The notes under the pieces: generated by a model
Databases searched by the model: none
Seen by the model: the letters and a program-made list of their open reading frames with translations, nothing else
What the model was told of the DNA's origin: nothing
Shown: piece after piece, positions 28,199 through 37,170 of the stretch
Layout: the number at the start of each line of letters is the position of its first letter
Position numbering within the stretch: position 1 is the stretch's first letter
Position numbers and translations under genes: made by a program
Assembly (NCBI RefSeq): GCF_921294215.1
Contig: NZ_CAKLDM010000002.1
Coordinates: 1,426,001-1,490,000, forward strand
DNA length: 64,000 nucleotides
Direction: 5' to 3'
Source: Vibrio marisflavi CECT 7928
Lineage (GTDB): Bacteria > Pseudomonadota > Gammaproteobacteria > Enterobacterales > Vibrionaceae

Positions 28199-29932
28199 AT
28201 GCGTACATTGTATAGCCAACCATCAAACAGGTTACTTCCAAGTCAGTGGGACTTGTTTGCATTATTGCTCATTTTTACTTCATTGATTGCTCTATGTTGG
28301 GCAGGAGCCAATCTAGCTGGCCCTTTCAACATTGGCGACCAAATTGCGATTTCGCTAAGCCCTTGGGCTCTACCTGAATACGCACTGGAAACCGTACTGC
28401 GCATGTTTATCGCGTTGGCGTTATCCTTCGTATTCAGTTTCATTGTCGGCGTGATTGCCGCTAAAAGTGAACGTGCAGGTAAGATAATTATTCCTATTAT
28501 TGATATTCTGCAGTCGGTTCCTATTCTTGGCTACTTGTCTATATTGATCATCTTTTTTGTCTCTCTTTTCCCAGGATCATTATTAGGCCCTCAGTTTGCC
28601 GCTATCTTTGCTGTATTCACATCTCAAGTGTGGAACATGACTTTGAGCTTTTACCAATCTCTTAGGACTGTGCCCAAAGAGCTACGTGAAGCTGCTGATA
28701 TGTATCAGCTTTCTGGCTGGCAGAAGTTCTGGAAGATGGAAGTACCCTTCGCGATGCCGGGACTATTGTGGAACGCTATGATGTCGATGTCTGGCGGCTG
28801 GTTCTTCGTGGTTGCATCAGAAGCGATTTCAGTCGGTAACAAAGAAGTGATGCTACCGGGCATCGGTTCTTATATCCAACAAGCCATCAACACAAGCGAT
28901 GTACCAGCAATGATATATGCCATCTTAGCGATGTTGGCCGTTATCTTGATGTACGACCAATTGCTGTTCCGCCCACTGGTCACTTGGTCTGAAAAGTTCG
29001 TTGTCTCTGACATGCCTTCAGAAGGCTCTAGCTCTTGGTTCCTAAGCCTTCTTAAAAGAGCACATTGGATGCAAGCGTTTTCAAACGTATGCGTGAATCA
29101 AGCCAATGCTTTCGTCAATATCAGCTACTTCAAACAGAAAGAATACAAGAAACCATCTCATCGGATGGCGGATATTGAATACAGCAAACTAAACAAAAGT
29201 TTATGGTATGGCCTACTTGCCGTGATGGGCGTGGTGTTTGCCTATTTCACTTGGAGCTTTATTTACAACGGTAAGGGCATTGGATTGCAAGAAACAATGC
29301 ACGTACTGTTACTTGGTTTCTACACTGCTTTACGTGTTTTCTCACTCATTCTGCTTTGCTCGTGCATTTGGCTACCAGTTGGTATTTGGATAGGCTTACG
29401 CCCTCGCCTAGCGCAGAAAATACAACCTATCGCGCAAATTTTGGCGGCGTTTCCAGCGAACCTGTTTTTCCCAATCTTTATCATTGCCATCATTCATTTC
29501 AATTTGAATGTTGAGATCTGGTCTGCTCCACTCATGGTCTTGGGCACGCAATGGTACATTTTGTTTAACGTAATTGCTGGCGCTTCAGCGATTCCACAAG
29601 AACTCAAATTTGCTGCGCAAAACATGCAAATCAGCGGCTACGCCAAATGGTTTAAGTATCTTATCCCAGCCGTATTTCCATTCTATGTAACTGGCGCTAT
29701 CGCAGCAGCTGGTGGCTCATGGAACGCAAGTATCGTTGCTGAAGTAATGGTTTGGGGCAACACCAAGCTTGTTGCAACTGGCCTTGGTGCTTACATTGCA
29801 GAAAATACCAGTACAGGTAACCTGCCAAAAATTGCACTTGGCGTACTGGTAATGTGCATATGGGTAACACTGTTTAACCGAGTATTCTGGCGCAGGCTTT
29901 ACCGCTACGCTGAAACACGTTTCCGCTACTAG
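28199..29932 (+). CDS. ABC transporter permease, duplicated (COG4986-type, NitT/TauT-like)
   Basis: The 577-residue inner-membrane protein contains two fused binding-protein-dependent permease domains (about 10-270 and 335-577). Each has an EAA loop that contacts the ATPase: ELREAADMYQLSGWQKFWK in the first and ELKFAAQNMQISGYAKWFK in the second. I start at ATG 28199 (CGGAG ten bases upstream) rather than the TTG at 28169. It resembles 'duplicated permease component' proteins of nitrate/sulfonate/taurine-type systems. It pairs with the ATPase gene 26 bases downstream. No binding-protein gene is adjacent, so the substrate is unknown. Confidence 0.9.
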   Translation: MRTLYSQPSNRLLPSQWDLFALLLIFTSLIALCWAGANLAGPFNIGDQIAISLSPWALPEYALETVLRMFIALALSFVFSFIVGVIAAKSERAGKIIIPIIDILQSVPILGYLSILIIFFVSLFPGSLLGPQFAAIFAVFTSQVWNMTLSFYQSLRTVPKELREAADMYQLSGWQKFWKMEVPFAMPGLLWNAMMSMSGGWFFVVASEAISVGNKEVMLPGIGSYIQQAINTSDVPAMIYAILAMLAVILMYDQLLFRPLVTWSEKFVVSDMPSEGSSSWFLSLLKRAHWMQAFSNVCVNQANAFVNISYFKQKEYKKPSHRMADIEYSKLNKSLWYGLLAVMGVVFAYFTWSFIYNGKGIGLQETMHVLLLGFYTALRVFSLILLCSCIWLPVGIWIGLRPRLAQKIQPIAQILAAFPANLFFPIFIIAIIHFNLNVEIWSAPLMVLGTQWYILFNVIAGASAIPQELKFAAQNMQISGYAKWFKYLIPAVFPFYVTGAIAAAGGSWNASIVAEVMVWGNTKLVATGLGAYIAENTSTGNLPKIALGVLVMCIWVTLFNRVFWRRLYRYAETRFRY

Positions 29933-29958
29933 CTCGAACAAATTGTAAGGAATTAACG

Positions 29959-31266
29959 ATGTCAAAAAGCAACATCATTGTTGATGTCAAACAAATCTCA
30001 AAGGCATTCAAAAAGCCAGACAAGCAAGAGCTACTGGTTTTAGAAAACGTAAACTTCACCATGAAAGAAGGCGAAATCGTCGCGCTTTTAGGTAAATCTG
30101 GCTCGGGTAAATCTACTCTATTACGAATCATCGCTGGCCTAACGGCGCCAAGTGGCGGCGAAGTGCTTTACCGCGACCAGCCTGTACGCAGCCCAGTGCG
30201 CGATATTTCTATGGTATTCCAAAGCTTCGCTTTGATGCCTTGGCTAACTGTTTTGCAAAACGTAGAGCTTGGATTAGAAGCTCGCGATATGACTCGTGCT
30301 GAGCGTCGTAAACTCGCGCTTGAAGCTGTTGATATGATTGGTTTGGATGGTTTTGAAAATGCCTACCCTCGCGAGCTTTCTGGTGGTATGCGTCAGCGTG
30401 TTGGTTTTGCTCGAGCGTTGGTTTTGAAGCCCGATCTACTGCTCATGGACGAACCGTTCTCAGCGTTAGACGTTTTAACATCTGAAAACTTGCGTGACGA
30501 CTTACTAGAGCTGTGGGAAAAGAACAGCGCTATGAAAGGCATTCTTTACGTCACACACAACATCGAAGAAGCCGTACTGACCGCCGACCGCATTATTATC
30601 TTCGGCAGTAACCCGGGCTTTATTCGTGGTGAGCTTTCTGTCAACTTGCCTCATCCACGTAACAGTCAAGATCCTGCAGTCACTGAGCTTATCGACGAAG
30701 TGTATCGTATGATGACGACAGCAGAAACTAACGAGCTGCGTGAACGTATGAACCGACGCAAAGCATTAACCATCGCTTACCGTCTGCCTGATGCTGACAT
30801 TGAAGAGTTAACAGGTCTTCTCGCAGAAGCTTTAGAGATTCAGGAACAAGGTACGGCTCTCGACTTACCAGAACTGGCCGATCATATCCGCCTTGACGTT
30901 GATGACTTATTCCCAATTCTTGAGATTTTGTCTGTACTTGGCCTAGCGCAAGTCTCGGATGGTGACATCACCATGACGGCACTTGGTAAACAATTTGTAG
31001 AAGCAGAAATTACCGACCGTAAAGTAACGTTCTCTCGATTGCTTGTGAAGAATATTCCTTTAGCGCGTCATGTCATTCGTATCTTGAAAGAACGTCCAAA
31101 TCATACTGTTCACGAAGCGCGATTCCTAACTGAGCTGGAAGATCACTTCAGTGATGATGAAGCTAAACGTGTATTCGAAACCTTCATAGAATGGGCTCGT
31201 TATGCAGAGATCATCGAATATGATGCTACATCCGGTATATTGACGCTAGACGAAACCAACTTCTAA
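29959..31266 (+). CDS. ABC transporter ATPase with C-terminal AAA-associated domain
   Basis: The 435-residue protein has an N-terminal nitrate/sulfonate-type ABC ATPase: Walker A LLGKSGSGKST, Q-loop MVFQSFALMPWL, signature LSGGMRQRVGFARAL, Walker B LLLMDEPFSALD and switch His VTHNIEEA. About 170 further residues (from around 265) form the AAA_assoc_C-type extension, predicted as a winged-helix-like helical domain. This extension is found in NrtC/NtrC-like and COG4986-linked ATPases and may regulate transport. It is translated with the duplicated permease as one importer and is followed by a strong hairpin. Confidence 0.9.
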   Translation: MSKSNIIVDVKQISKAFKKPDKQELLVLENVNFTMKEGEIVALLGKSGSGKSTLLRIIAGLTAPSGGEVLYRDQPVRSPVRDISMVFQSFALMPWLTVLQNVELGLEARDMTRAERRKLALEAVDMIGLDGFENAYPRELSGGMRQRVGFARALVLKPDLLLMDEPFSALDVLTSENLRDDLLELWEKNSAMKGILYVTHNIEEAVLTADRIIIFGSNPGFIRGELSVNLPHPRNSQDPAVTELIDEVYRMMTTAETNELRERMNRRKALTIAYRLPDADIEELTGLLAEALEIQEQGTALDLPELADHIRLDVDDLFPILEILSVLGLAQVSDGDITMTALGKQFVEAEITDRKVTFSRLLVKNIPLARHVIRILKERPNHTVHEARFLTELEDHFSDDEAKRVFETFIEWARYAEIIEYDATSGILTLDETNF

Positions 31267-31279
31267 ACTCTCCGTATTG

Positions 31280-31324
31280 AGTGGTAACTTCTCTACCGTG
31301 GGAAGTTACCACTATTCATTTTTG
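31280..31324 (+). terminator. Terminator of the ABC importer operon
   Basis: AGTGGTAACTTC (31280-31291) and GAAGTTACCACT (31302-31313) pair perfectly around a 10-base loop and are followed by ATTCATTTTTG. Confidence 0.75.
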
Positions 31325-31340
31325 ATAGAGACTCACTCCA

Positions 31341-31778
31341 ATGGCCAAACGCTCCCCTATCGTCGAAATCCTTTCTTATGGCATCTATTCAACTTGGGAT
31401 TCAAAGTCTAAAGACTTACCAAAAGTACAAGACTTCACCCAGACAGTGCCAGCAGACGAAGACATTGAGTTTGGTTTTATCGTCAATATTAAAAAAGCCA
31501 AGGGCGCGAAAATCTATTACTGTATTCAACACCCGGGTGTACTGAGTAAAAAAGGGCAAGTATTGGCGCCATTTGATGGCGAAGAGCACATTAACAGCAA
31601 CGACTGGGATTTTTATCTCGGCGATACCATCCAACTTCACCACCCTATTGACGGCCTAGAGAGCAACCTAGGTGAATGGCATATGTATATAGAGCTAAAC
31701 GGTAAGGTGATTGCAGAAAAGAAATTTAATGTGGTGGCGCGAGATGAAGGCCAGTTTTGGAAACGACGTGGCTTTTAG
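31341..31778 (+). CDS. DUF3859 domain protein
   Basis: The 145-residue soluble protein is predicted all-beta. It opens SPIVEILSYGIYSTWDSKSK and contains FGFIVNIKKAKGAKIYYCI and HPGVLSKKGQ. It ends WHMYIELNGKVIAEKKFNVV. This matches the DUF3859 family, small proteins of unknown function widespread in gammaproteobacteria. It starts 75 bases after the ABC operon and beyond its terminator, so it is probably transcribed separately. Confidence 0.8.
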   Translation: MAKRSPIVEILSYGIYSTWDSKSKDLPKVQDFTQTVPADEDIEFGFIVNIKKAKGAKIYYCIQHPGVLSKKGQVLAPFDGEEHINSNDWDFYLGDTIQLHHPIDGLESNLGEWHMYIELNGKVIAEKKFNVVARDEGQFWKRRGF

Positions 31779-31808
31779 CCAGCCAAAGGCCTTCAATCGT
31801 ATTTTGAA

Positions 31809-32411
31809 CTATTGCTCGATGTACAAATCGATAACTGGAGTATCAATAGAAGTACTCGGCTGATTCTGGTGCATTTCCTTCATCTGAGCATCTATTGGGT
31901 GCTGTTCTTCAGAAAAGTAACGGCTGACTTTTTTCTGTCTCATATAACCTGAAACATCCACTTCCACTGTCCCTTCATAGCCTTTTTTCACTAATTGTTG
32001 CTGTGGCAGACGTGGCTCAACGCGCTTTAGGATATTCGGGTCTTTCCGATCTAACACATAAACACTTTGTCCTTTGCCCGTGTTGATGGAAAGCTTTCTG
32101 CCATTGAAATCAACGTTAGTGGTGATTAGATGTGAGTTTTTGTACACGCCCACTTCATTGATCTTGATTACATCAGCATTGTACGCCGGAGCGCCTACTT
32201 CTACCCAAGATCCATAGACTCGCTTTTGGTCAATTTGGCTACGATGAATGATTCTTTTCGTGAGCATAGAACCCACAATAACAAGCACAACCAACAACAA
32301 GGCTAAGATCACCTTTAGTGTTGTAACGGTAGTGTTCCCAGAGATTTTCTTGCTACGAGGCGTAAACCGTACACTGCTTTGATTCATTGATGTATAAATT
32401 TTCGTAATCAT
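31809..32411 (-). CDS. DUF2850 domain protein, Vibrio-type membrane-anchored
   Basis: The protein is up to 200 residues; a start at ATG 32387 (MNQSSVRFTP) is equally likely, since neither start has a clear ribosome-binding site. A short basic N-terminus and one membrane segment (about 31-49 of the longer form) anchor an extracytoplasmic domain with YGSWVEVGAPAYNADVIKINEVGVY. This block is characteristic of DUF2850, a family I know almost only from Vibrionaceae. A bitopic inner-membrane or periplasmic protein of unknown role is expected. It converges on the DUF3859 gene. Confidence 0.8.
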   Translation of the reverse strand: MITKIYTSMNQSSVRFTPRSKKISGNTTVTTLKVILALLLVVLVIVGSMLTKRIIHRSQIDQKRVYGSWVEVGAPAYNADVIKINEVGVYKNSHLITTNVDFNGRKLSINTGKGQSVYVLDRKDPNILKRVEPRLPQQQLVKKGYEGTVEVDVSGYMRQKKVSRYFSEEQHPIDAQMKEMHQNQPSTSIDTPVIDLYIEQ

Positions 32412-32626
32412 TTACGCAGCAATACTACCAGTGTATAGCCGCTCTGTTAACCGTATTCTGACCAAAAATTTACACACACCTTTGTTTACCTGCTACAAAA
32501 TTCACTCCATTTACCCTCAAAGAACGCCGATATAGCGACTAACTTAGGGGATTTGTTAACACAGAATGCTTGCACCCTTCTAAGTGATAATCTTATTTAT
32601 AAAGTTTATTCAAACGGTTAGCTTTT

Positions 32627-32650
32627 ATATTTCCATATTTATGGAAATAT
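32627..32650. promoter_or_regulatory. Operator-like palindrome 1 upstream of ArsP-type permease
   Basis: Arms ATATTTCCAT (32627-32636) and ATGGAAATAT (32641-32650) form a perfect 10-base inverted repeat with a 4-base centre, 94 bases before the permease start. Confidence 0.7.
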
Positions 32651-32668
32651 TGCTTGATCATTTTCTTT

Positions 32669-32692
32669 TTATTTCTATAATTCTGGAAATAT
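32669..32692. promoter_or_regulatory. Operator-like palindrome 2, near-copy of the first
   Basis: This 24-base site agrees with palindrome 1 at 20 positions and keeps the right arm GGAAATAT. The two centres are 42 bases apart, four helical turns, which favours cooperative binding of one repressor, possibly ArsR-type. The regulator gene is not in this window. Confidence 0.65.
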
Positions 32693-32744
32693 AAATTTAA
32701 GTGTTGGATAATTTTTTCCAATAACTAGGTACTGGAGTAACACC

Positions 32745-33770
32745 ATGAATAGTGAAATTATCGCGATGAGCAAAGAAGCTCTTAGTATGTTTACCTTTTT
32801 AGCAACAGAGCTGATCATCCTTTTTATCGGTATCAGTTACTTGGTTGGCATACTGCAGGAGTTTCTTACACCAGAAAAAATTCAATCTATTCTGAGCTCT
32901 CGTAAAGGAAAAGGTTATTTAGTTGCCGCTCTACTCGGCGCAATCACCCCATTTTGTTCTTGCTCTACTATTCCTTTTTTGAAAGGACTATTGCGCGCTC
33001 GAGCAGGTTTTGGACCAATGATGGTGTTCCTATTTAGTAGTCCACTGCTTAATCCCGTCATCATTGGATTGTTTGTGGTGACCTTCAGCTGGCAAGTCGC
33101 ACTGTTTTACTTCTTGGTTGCGATGGTGGTATCGGTATCAGCAGGGTTCATTCTTGAGAAGCTAGGGTTCGAGCGCTATGTAAAACCTGAAGCATACCAA
33201 GCACAAGAATCGTCATCATGTGCAAGCAAATGTTCTGATAGCAAAACGGCGGCAAAAGAAACCGTGGTGGCATCATGCAGCGCAGAAGCAAATTCGGTTA
33301 CACAAGTATCTTGCAGCTCTGATGGTTCTGCTACAGCCATTATTGAAGAAAAGAAGCCTAACCGCTGGGTACGAATCTGGTACTCAACATGGAAAGACTT
33401 TAAGCAAGTGTTCCCTTACTTAATGGTTGGTATTCTGATCGGTTCGTTTATCTATGGCTTTATTCCTGCCGATTTAATCGCGGAATATGCTGGGAATGGT
33501 AAATGGTACGCAATACCTCTGGCTGCAATTATTGGTATTCCACTATATATTCGCGCAGAAGCTGTGATTCCACTAAGTGCCGCTTTAGTTAAAAAAGGCA
33601 TGGCACTAGGCTCTGTAATGGCATTGATTATAGGTAGCGCTGGAGCAAGTCTAACTGAAGTCATTCTGTTGAAGTCAATCTTCAAAAACCAAATGATAGC
33701 TGCTTTCCTCACTGTCATTTTGGGAATGGCTATAGCTGCAGGCTTACTGTACAACTATATTTTTGCCTAA
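32745..33770 (+). CDS. ArsP/YraQ-type permease (DUF318) with Cys-rich cytoplasmic loop
   Basis: The 341-residue inner-membrane protein has about eight to nine hydrophobic segments in two halves. The N-half carries the family motif ITPFCSCSTIPFLKG, and the C-half AIIGIPLYIRAEAVIPL. Between them is a hydrophilic loop (about 148-205) with repeated Cys: SSCASKCSDSK, VVASCSAE and VSCSSDG. ArsP members export trivalent organoarsenicals; others of the family are uncharacterised. ATG 32745 is preceded by ACTGGAG. The twin palindromes upstream suggest metalloid- or thiol-responsive control. Confidence 0.85.
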   Translation: MNSEIIAMSKEALSMFTFLATELIILFIGISYLVGILQEFLTPEKIQSILSSRKGKGYLVAALLGAITPFCSCSTIPFLKGLLRARAGFGPMMVFLFSSPLLNPVIIGLFVVTFSWQVALFYFLVAMVVSVSAGFILEKLGFERYVKPEAYQAQESSSCASKCSDSKTAAKETVVASCSAEANSVTQVSCSSDGSATAIIEEKKPNRWVRIWYSTWKDFKQVFPYLMVGILIGSFIYGFIPADLIAEYAGNGKWYAIPLAAIIGIPLYIRAEAVIPLSAALVKKGMALGSVMALIIGSAGASLTEVILLKSIFKNQMIAAFLTVILGMAIAAGLLYNYIFA

Positions 33771-33784
33771 TTAGCTTTCACTAC

Positions 33785-33816
33785 TGTGCATCACTTTAAC
33801 GTTTAAGTGATGCACA
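33785..33816. terminator. 32-base inverted repeat between convergent genes
   Basis: TGTGCATCACTT and AAGTGATGCACA pair around a short centre (15 of 16 positions complementary), 15 bases after the permease stop. The adhesin gene ends 27 bases further on. It is probably a bidirectional terminator, although T runs are short. Confidence 0.55.
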
Positions 33817-33842
33817 GATATGTGATGCTCAGACGCTAGCTG

Positions 33843-36248
33843 TTAGCCTTGCGAATTGGTTTTGTACACAGTTCCAGATGGCACTTGCGTATCTTTAATA
33901 TTCAACACACTTCCAGCAGTATTAGCGATGGACGAACCATACTGACCGGTATTGCCTTCAAAAAATGACTCTTCAATCGTTAACGTGCCTTTATTGAAGT
34001 TATGGATTGCTCCTCCGTAATAATCAGCATGGTTTTTCACAAAGGCCGTTCCGCTAATGACAGGGAAAGTACCACCATATTGAGACGCTTGATCGTCTAC
34101 CCAAATCGCGCCGCCATTACCTTCGGTATAATTGCCAGTAAAGAGTGAGTTTTTCACCTTCACATCAGAGCCGTAGTTGATAAGTAAAGCACCAGCTCGG
34201 TCCGTGCTGTAGTTGTCTTTGAAGGTTGAATTATCAATCTCGATATTTGAGCCAAATCGAGCGGCAATCGCACCACCAAAGGCTGCTTTGTTGTTTTCAA
34301 AAGTAACGTTATTTAAGTCGCTACGGCTATTGTCAAAGAAAAACGCTGCGCCACCTTCACGAGCAAAGTTATCTTTAAACGTAGTGTTTTTAACTAGCAC
34401 TGAATGGTTGTAACCCCAAGCTAGCAGTCCACCACCATACCCTTGACGATCAGGCCCGTTCGCATAACCATCTTGGATTGTCACGCCATCAACTAACGCG
34501 CCTTTGCTACCAATCACAACATGGTAACTATTGTCTTTATCGGTATTTTTATCACCAATGTTACCACTCAAAATCGAATGATTGTCGCGCCAATTACGCT
34601 GATTCCATTGTGTTTCGTTGCCTTTAAAACCACCATAAATGGCTACACCAGCCGGAACTACGAACGACGTTGCTCTATCTGTTTTGGCAGGGTAATAAGT
34701 GCCTTGTGCTAGCCAAATCTGACCACCCTCTTTGGCTGCACTGTCGATGCCCGCTTGCAAAGAGTGATAGGCCGTTTTCCATGATTTGCCATCTTGAACT
34801 GTGTTTGCCGCGTTAGCATTAACGTAAACAACGTTCGAGGATATGCTCACTTGGCTCACTACAGGAGCATCTATGCCAAACTTATGCTGCTGATTTTTAT
34901 CCGCAGGTCCTTTTGGTGGCGTCGCGTGTTGGATGTACTTTTCAATGGTCGATATCTGGCCTTGGGCAATCGCATCAGCAGGCAGTTTTTTCAGGGTCTC
35001 GCTTAAATTGACTAATGAAGCAAACTCTTGGCGCTTCTGAACACTCATAGTATCGCCATAATTCCAGTTACCGATATCTGAGCCCCAAGTTTTTATTTCG
35101 TCATCGCCCCAATTCATCCAGTTTGCCGCACCATTCGTTGCCGAATGGTTGTTGAGCACTTTAGAGTTAATAACATAGGTAATGTTTTGAATACCGCTAT
35201 CTGCAGCGTTATACGAACCTTGATAGATACCAGCGCCAATATCAGACACCTGATTGTTCTCTATCGATACATTGATCAATATTGGACGAGAAGATCCGTC
35301 GACACCGAATGCCGCAGCGCGCATGGCCTTATTTTGAGTAAACTGACTGTTAAGAACAATTGGTGAGCTGCCAAAATCGTTGTACATTGCCCCGCCTTTA
35401 TCCGCGGTTGAGTTGGCGACAAATTGACAGTTTATGAAGATAGGATCTGTCGACAAATCGTTTGAAACAGCACCTCCACGACCTTGGGCAAAGTTGTTGC
35501 TAAACATAGTGTTTATAAACACTGGGCTCGGGTTGTCATCAGATATACGCGTGCCTTGGCTTGTCATGTTATAAACCGCACCACCTTTCATCGCGTAGTT
35601 ATTCTCAAAAGTGGTATTTCGCACAATCGGAGCTGCTTGATAGTTGAGCAAACCAGCACCCACACCATTTGAAGGGCCAGAAGTTATTGCAGCAGGAGAA
35701 GTATGGTTAGTTGGCCCTTTCGGTCCTGTTGGTGGCTTACTGCCTCTCGGCGGTGGCATTTTAGAAAGGTCAACCATGGCGTAACCATCCTCAACAATAA
35801 ACCCGTCAAGAACCGCATTGTTGGCACCCACTACAACATGGTAGCTATTGTCTTTTTGATCGTTCTTATCACCAATATTACCACTTAAAATCGTTTTGTT
35901 TTTTTGCCAATTTCGCTGGGTAACTAACGTTTCCTTGCCGGAGAAACCACCGATTAGCTCAACACCGCTAACCATTTTAAAGCTGTCAGAGCGATCGCTT
36001 CCATTCGTCGGATAATATGTACCTTCAGATACCCAAATTTGATCGCCGGGTTTCGCTGCAGCCAGAGCATTTTGTAAATCAACATACGCATTGTTCCAGC
36101 TCGTGCCATTGTGAGCACCAGCTGTCGCATGTTGATCAACATAAATAATCTTACTGTCTGATTTACTGTGGCTCAGCAAATCGGATTGACAACCTGAAAG
36201 TGCGAGCGCGACGAAAGCGGCCCCTAAACCTAGCTTAAAACTCTTCAT
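33843..36248 (-). CDS. Large surface lipoprotein with two right-handed beta-helix units
   Basis: The 801-residue protein starts at ATG 36248 (AGGAG upstream). It has a lipoprotein signal peptide with lipobox LALSGC; Cys20 would be lipidated. Residues about 34-165 and 475-605 are two copies of one module: IIYVDQHA/VVYVNANA, then SW-N/K-AY-LQ, IW-GTYYP, SF-GV-GGF-G-ET, QRNW, ILSGNIGDKN and DNSYHVV. Each copy leads into parallel beta-helix repeats of the polymorphic outer membrane protein type (FENNYAMKGGAVYN, FKDNFAREGGAAFF). A PPPRGSKPPTGPKGPT low-complexity stretch follows the first copy. The likely role is a surface adhesin or carbohydrate-interacting protein. The gene is monocistronic. Confidence 0.85.
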   Translation of the reverse strand: MKSFKLGLGAAFVALALSGCQSDLLSHSKSDSKIIYVDQHATAGAHNGTSWNNAYVDLQNALAAAKPGDQIWVSEGTYYPTNGSDRSDSFKMVSGVELIGGFSGKETLVTQRNWQKNKTILSGNIGDKNDQKDNSYHVVVGANNAVLDGFIVEDGYAMVDLSKMPPPRGSKPPTGPKGPTNHTSPAAITSGPSNGVGAGLLNYQAAPIVRNTTFENNYAMKGGAVYNMTSQGTRISDDNPSPVFINTMFSNNFAQGRGGAVSNDLSTDPIFINCQFVANSTADKGGAMYNDFGSSPIVLNSQFTQNKAMRAAAFGVDGSSRPILINVSIENNQVSDIGAGIYQGSYNAADSGIQNITYVINSKVLNNHSATNGAANWMNWGDDEIKTWGSDIGNWNYGDTMSVQKRQEFASLVNLSETLKKLPADAIAQGQISTIEKYIQHATPPKGPADKNQQHKFGIDAPVVSQVSISSNVVYVNANAANTVQDGKSWKTAYHSLQAGIDSAAKEGGQIWLAQGTYYPAKTDRATSFVVPAGVAIYGGFKGNETQWNQRNWRDNHSILSGNIGDKNTDKDNSYHVVIGSKGALVDGVTIQDGYANGPDRQGYGGGLLAWGYNHSVLVKNTTFKDNFAREGGAAFFFDNSRSDLNNVTFENNKAAFGGAIAARFGSNIEIDNSTFKDNYSTDRAGALLINYGSDVKVKNSLFTGNYTEGNGGAIWVDDQASQYGGTFPVISGTAFVKNHADYYGGAIHNFNKGTLTIEESFFEGNTGQYGSSIANTAGSVLNIKDTQVPSGTVYKTNSQG

Positions 36249-36667
36249 ACCAACTCCTAGTCGAGCTCCAACTATAACAACTTGACGTTGAAGCAAATGT
36301 AAGACGCTTGAATTCTAAGCTCGAGATTACAACTTATTCATTGAAGGAAAAAACGTTTTTACATTGATTTACGGAACAATGACACCTATCCGAAGAATTG
36401 ACATTAAGCACACGTTGGCGCTAGCAGTGTCGCTGTTTTGGTGATTGAAATTGCAGCAGATTAGCGGGAAAGTTGTCTCTGGCTTGGTCCGATTATGTAA
36501 AGGGCTAGATTTGACCCGATGGGTTCTATATTAACTCCTAATTCAAGATCAATAACTCGCCATACATTAGTTTCTTTTTACTTTTCCTCGTTTGCATCTA
36601 AAGTTTAAAAAAGCACGGTAGGTTATTGATTTACCCTACTCTAAAAAGTTGGAACAAGGGGTCTATT
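36249..36667. other. Gene-free divergent region between the lipoprotein and DUF3015 genes
   Basis: About 419 bases without a supported gene, presumably holding promoters in both directions. No repeat or operator pattern stood out. Confidence 0.4.
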
Positions 36668-37153
36668 TTGAAACACAGAATCTTTGCTTTTCTATTAATA
36701 ACTTTTGCTTATCTGCCACCCGCCAACGCTTCTCTAGATGGTATTTATAAGGGATGTGGTTTAGGCCACTGGATTTCCAACGGTTTTGCGAACGGCTGGC
36801 TTGCTGTCACCACCAATGTAACGTTCGACTTAGGTACTACCGCATCTATCTCTTATTATTCTACACCTGGTTCTTGCAAGGGCCCATTTTATGCTGCAGC
36901 ACAGTTTATCGACAAGACCTACCCAGAGCTGGAACAAGAGACGGTACAAGGTCAAGGTGAGCATATGCTTGCAATGCTGAATATCCTTGAATGCGGACAA
37001 GAAGAGCAACAGGTCGTACGTAAAGGCATACGACATGATTTCGCAAAAGTATTGGCAAATGATAATTATGCTCAAATGCCTCATCATGAGAAGGCCGACA
37101 GCTATTACCGTATTGTGGCAAAGCATGCTTCACAACAGTGCACGGCGTCTTAA
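36668..37153 (+). CDS. DUF3015-like secreted protein
   Basis: The protein is about 161 residues. I take TTG 36668 as start: AAGGGG lies seven bases upstream and the protein then begins directly with a signal peptide (KHRIFAFLLITFAYLPPANA). The mature part has GCGLGHWI near its start and several Cys (about 5) that could form disulfides, then a helical C-terminal half (NILECGQEEQQVVRKGIRHDF). Such proteins are known as DUF3015 and often sit next to DUF4105 genes. It overlaps or abuts the following gene, so coupled expression is likely. Confidence 0.75.
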   Translation: MKHRIFAFLLITFAYLPPANASLDGIYKGCGLGHWISNGFANGWLAVTTNVTFDLGTTASISYYSTPGSCKGPFYAAAQFIDKTYPELEQETVQGQGEHMLAMLNILECGQEEQQVVRKGIRHDFAKVLANDNYAQMPHHEKADSYYRIVAKHASQQCTAS

Positions 37154-37170
37154 CCCTCATTAACAAGCTC

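Noticed and set aside
34213..35888. Several 60-70 codon plus-strand frames antisense to the beta-helix lipoprotein gene
   Set aside because: They are shadows of the repetitive long gene on the other strand.
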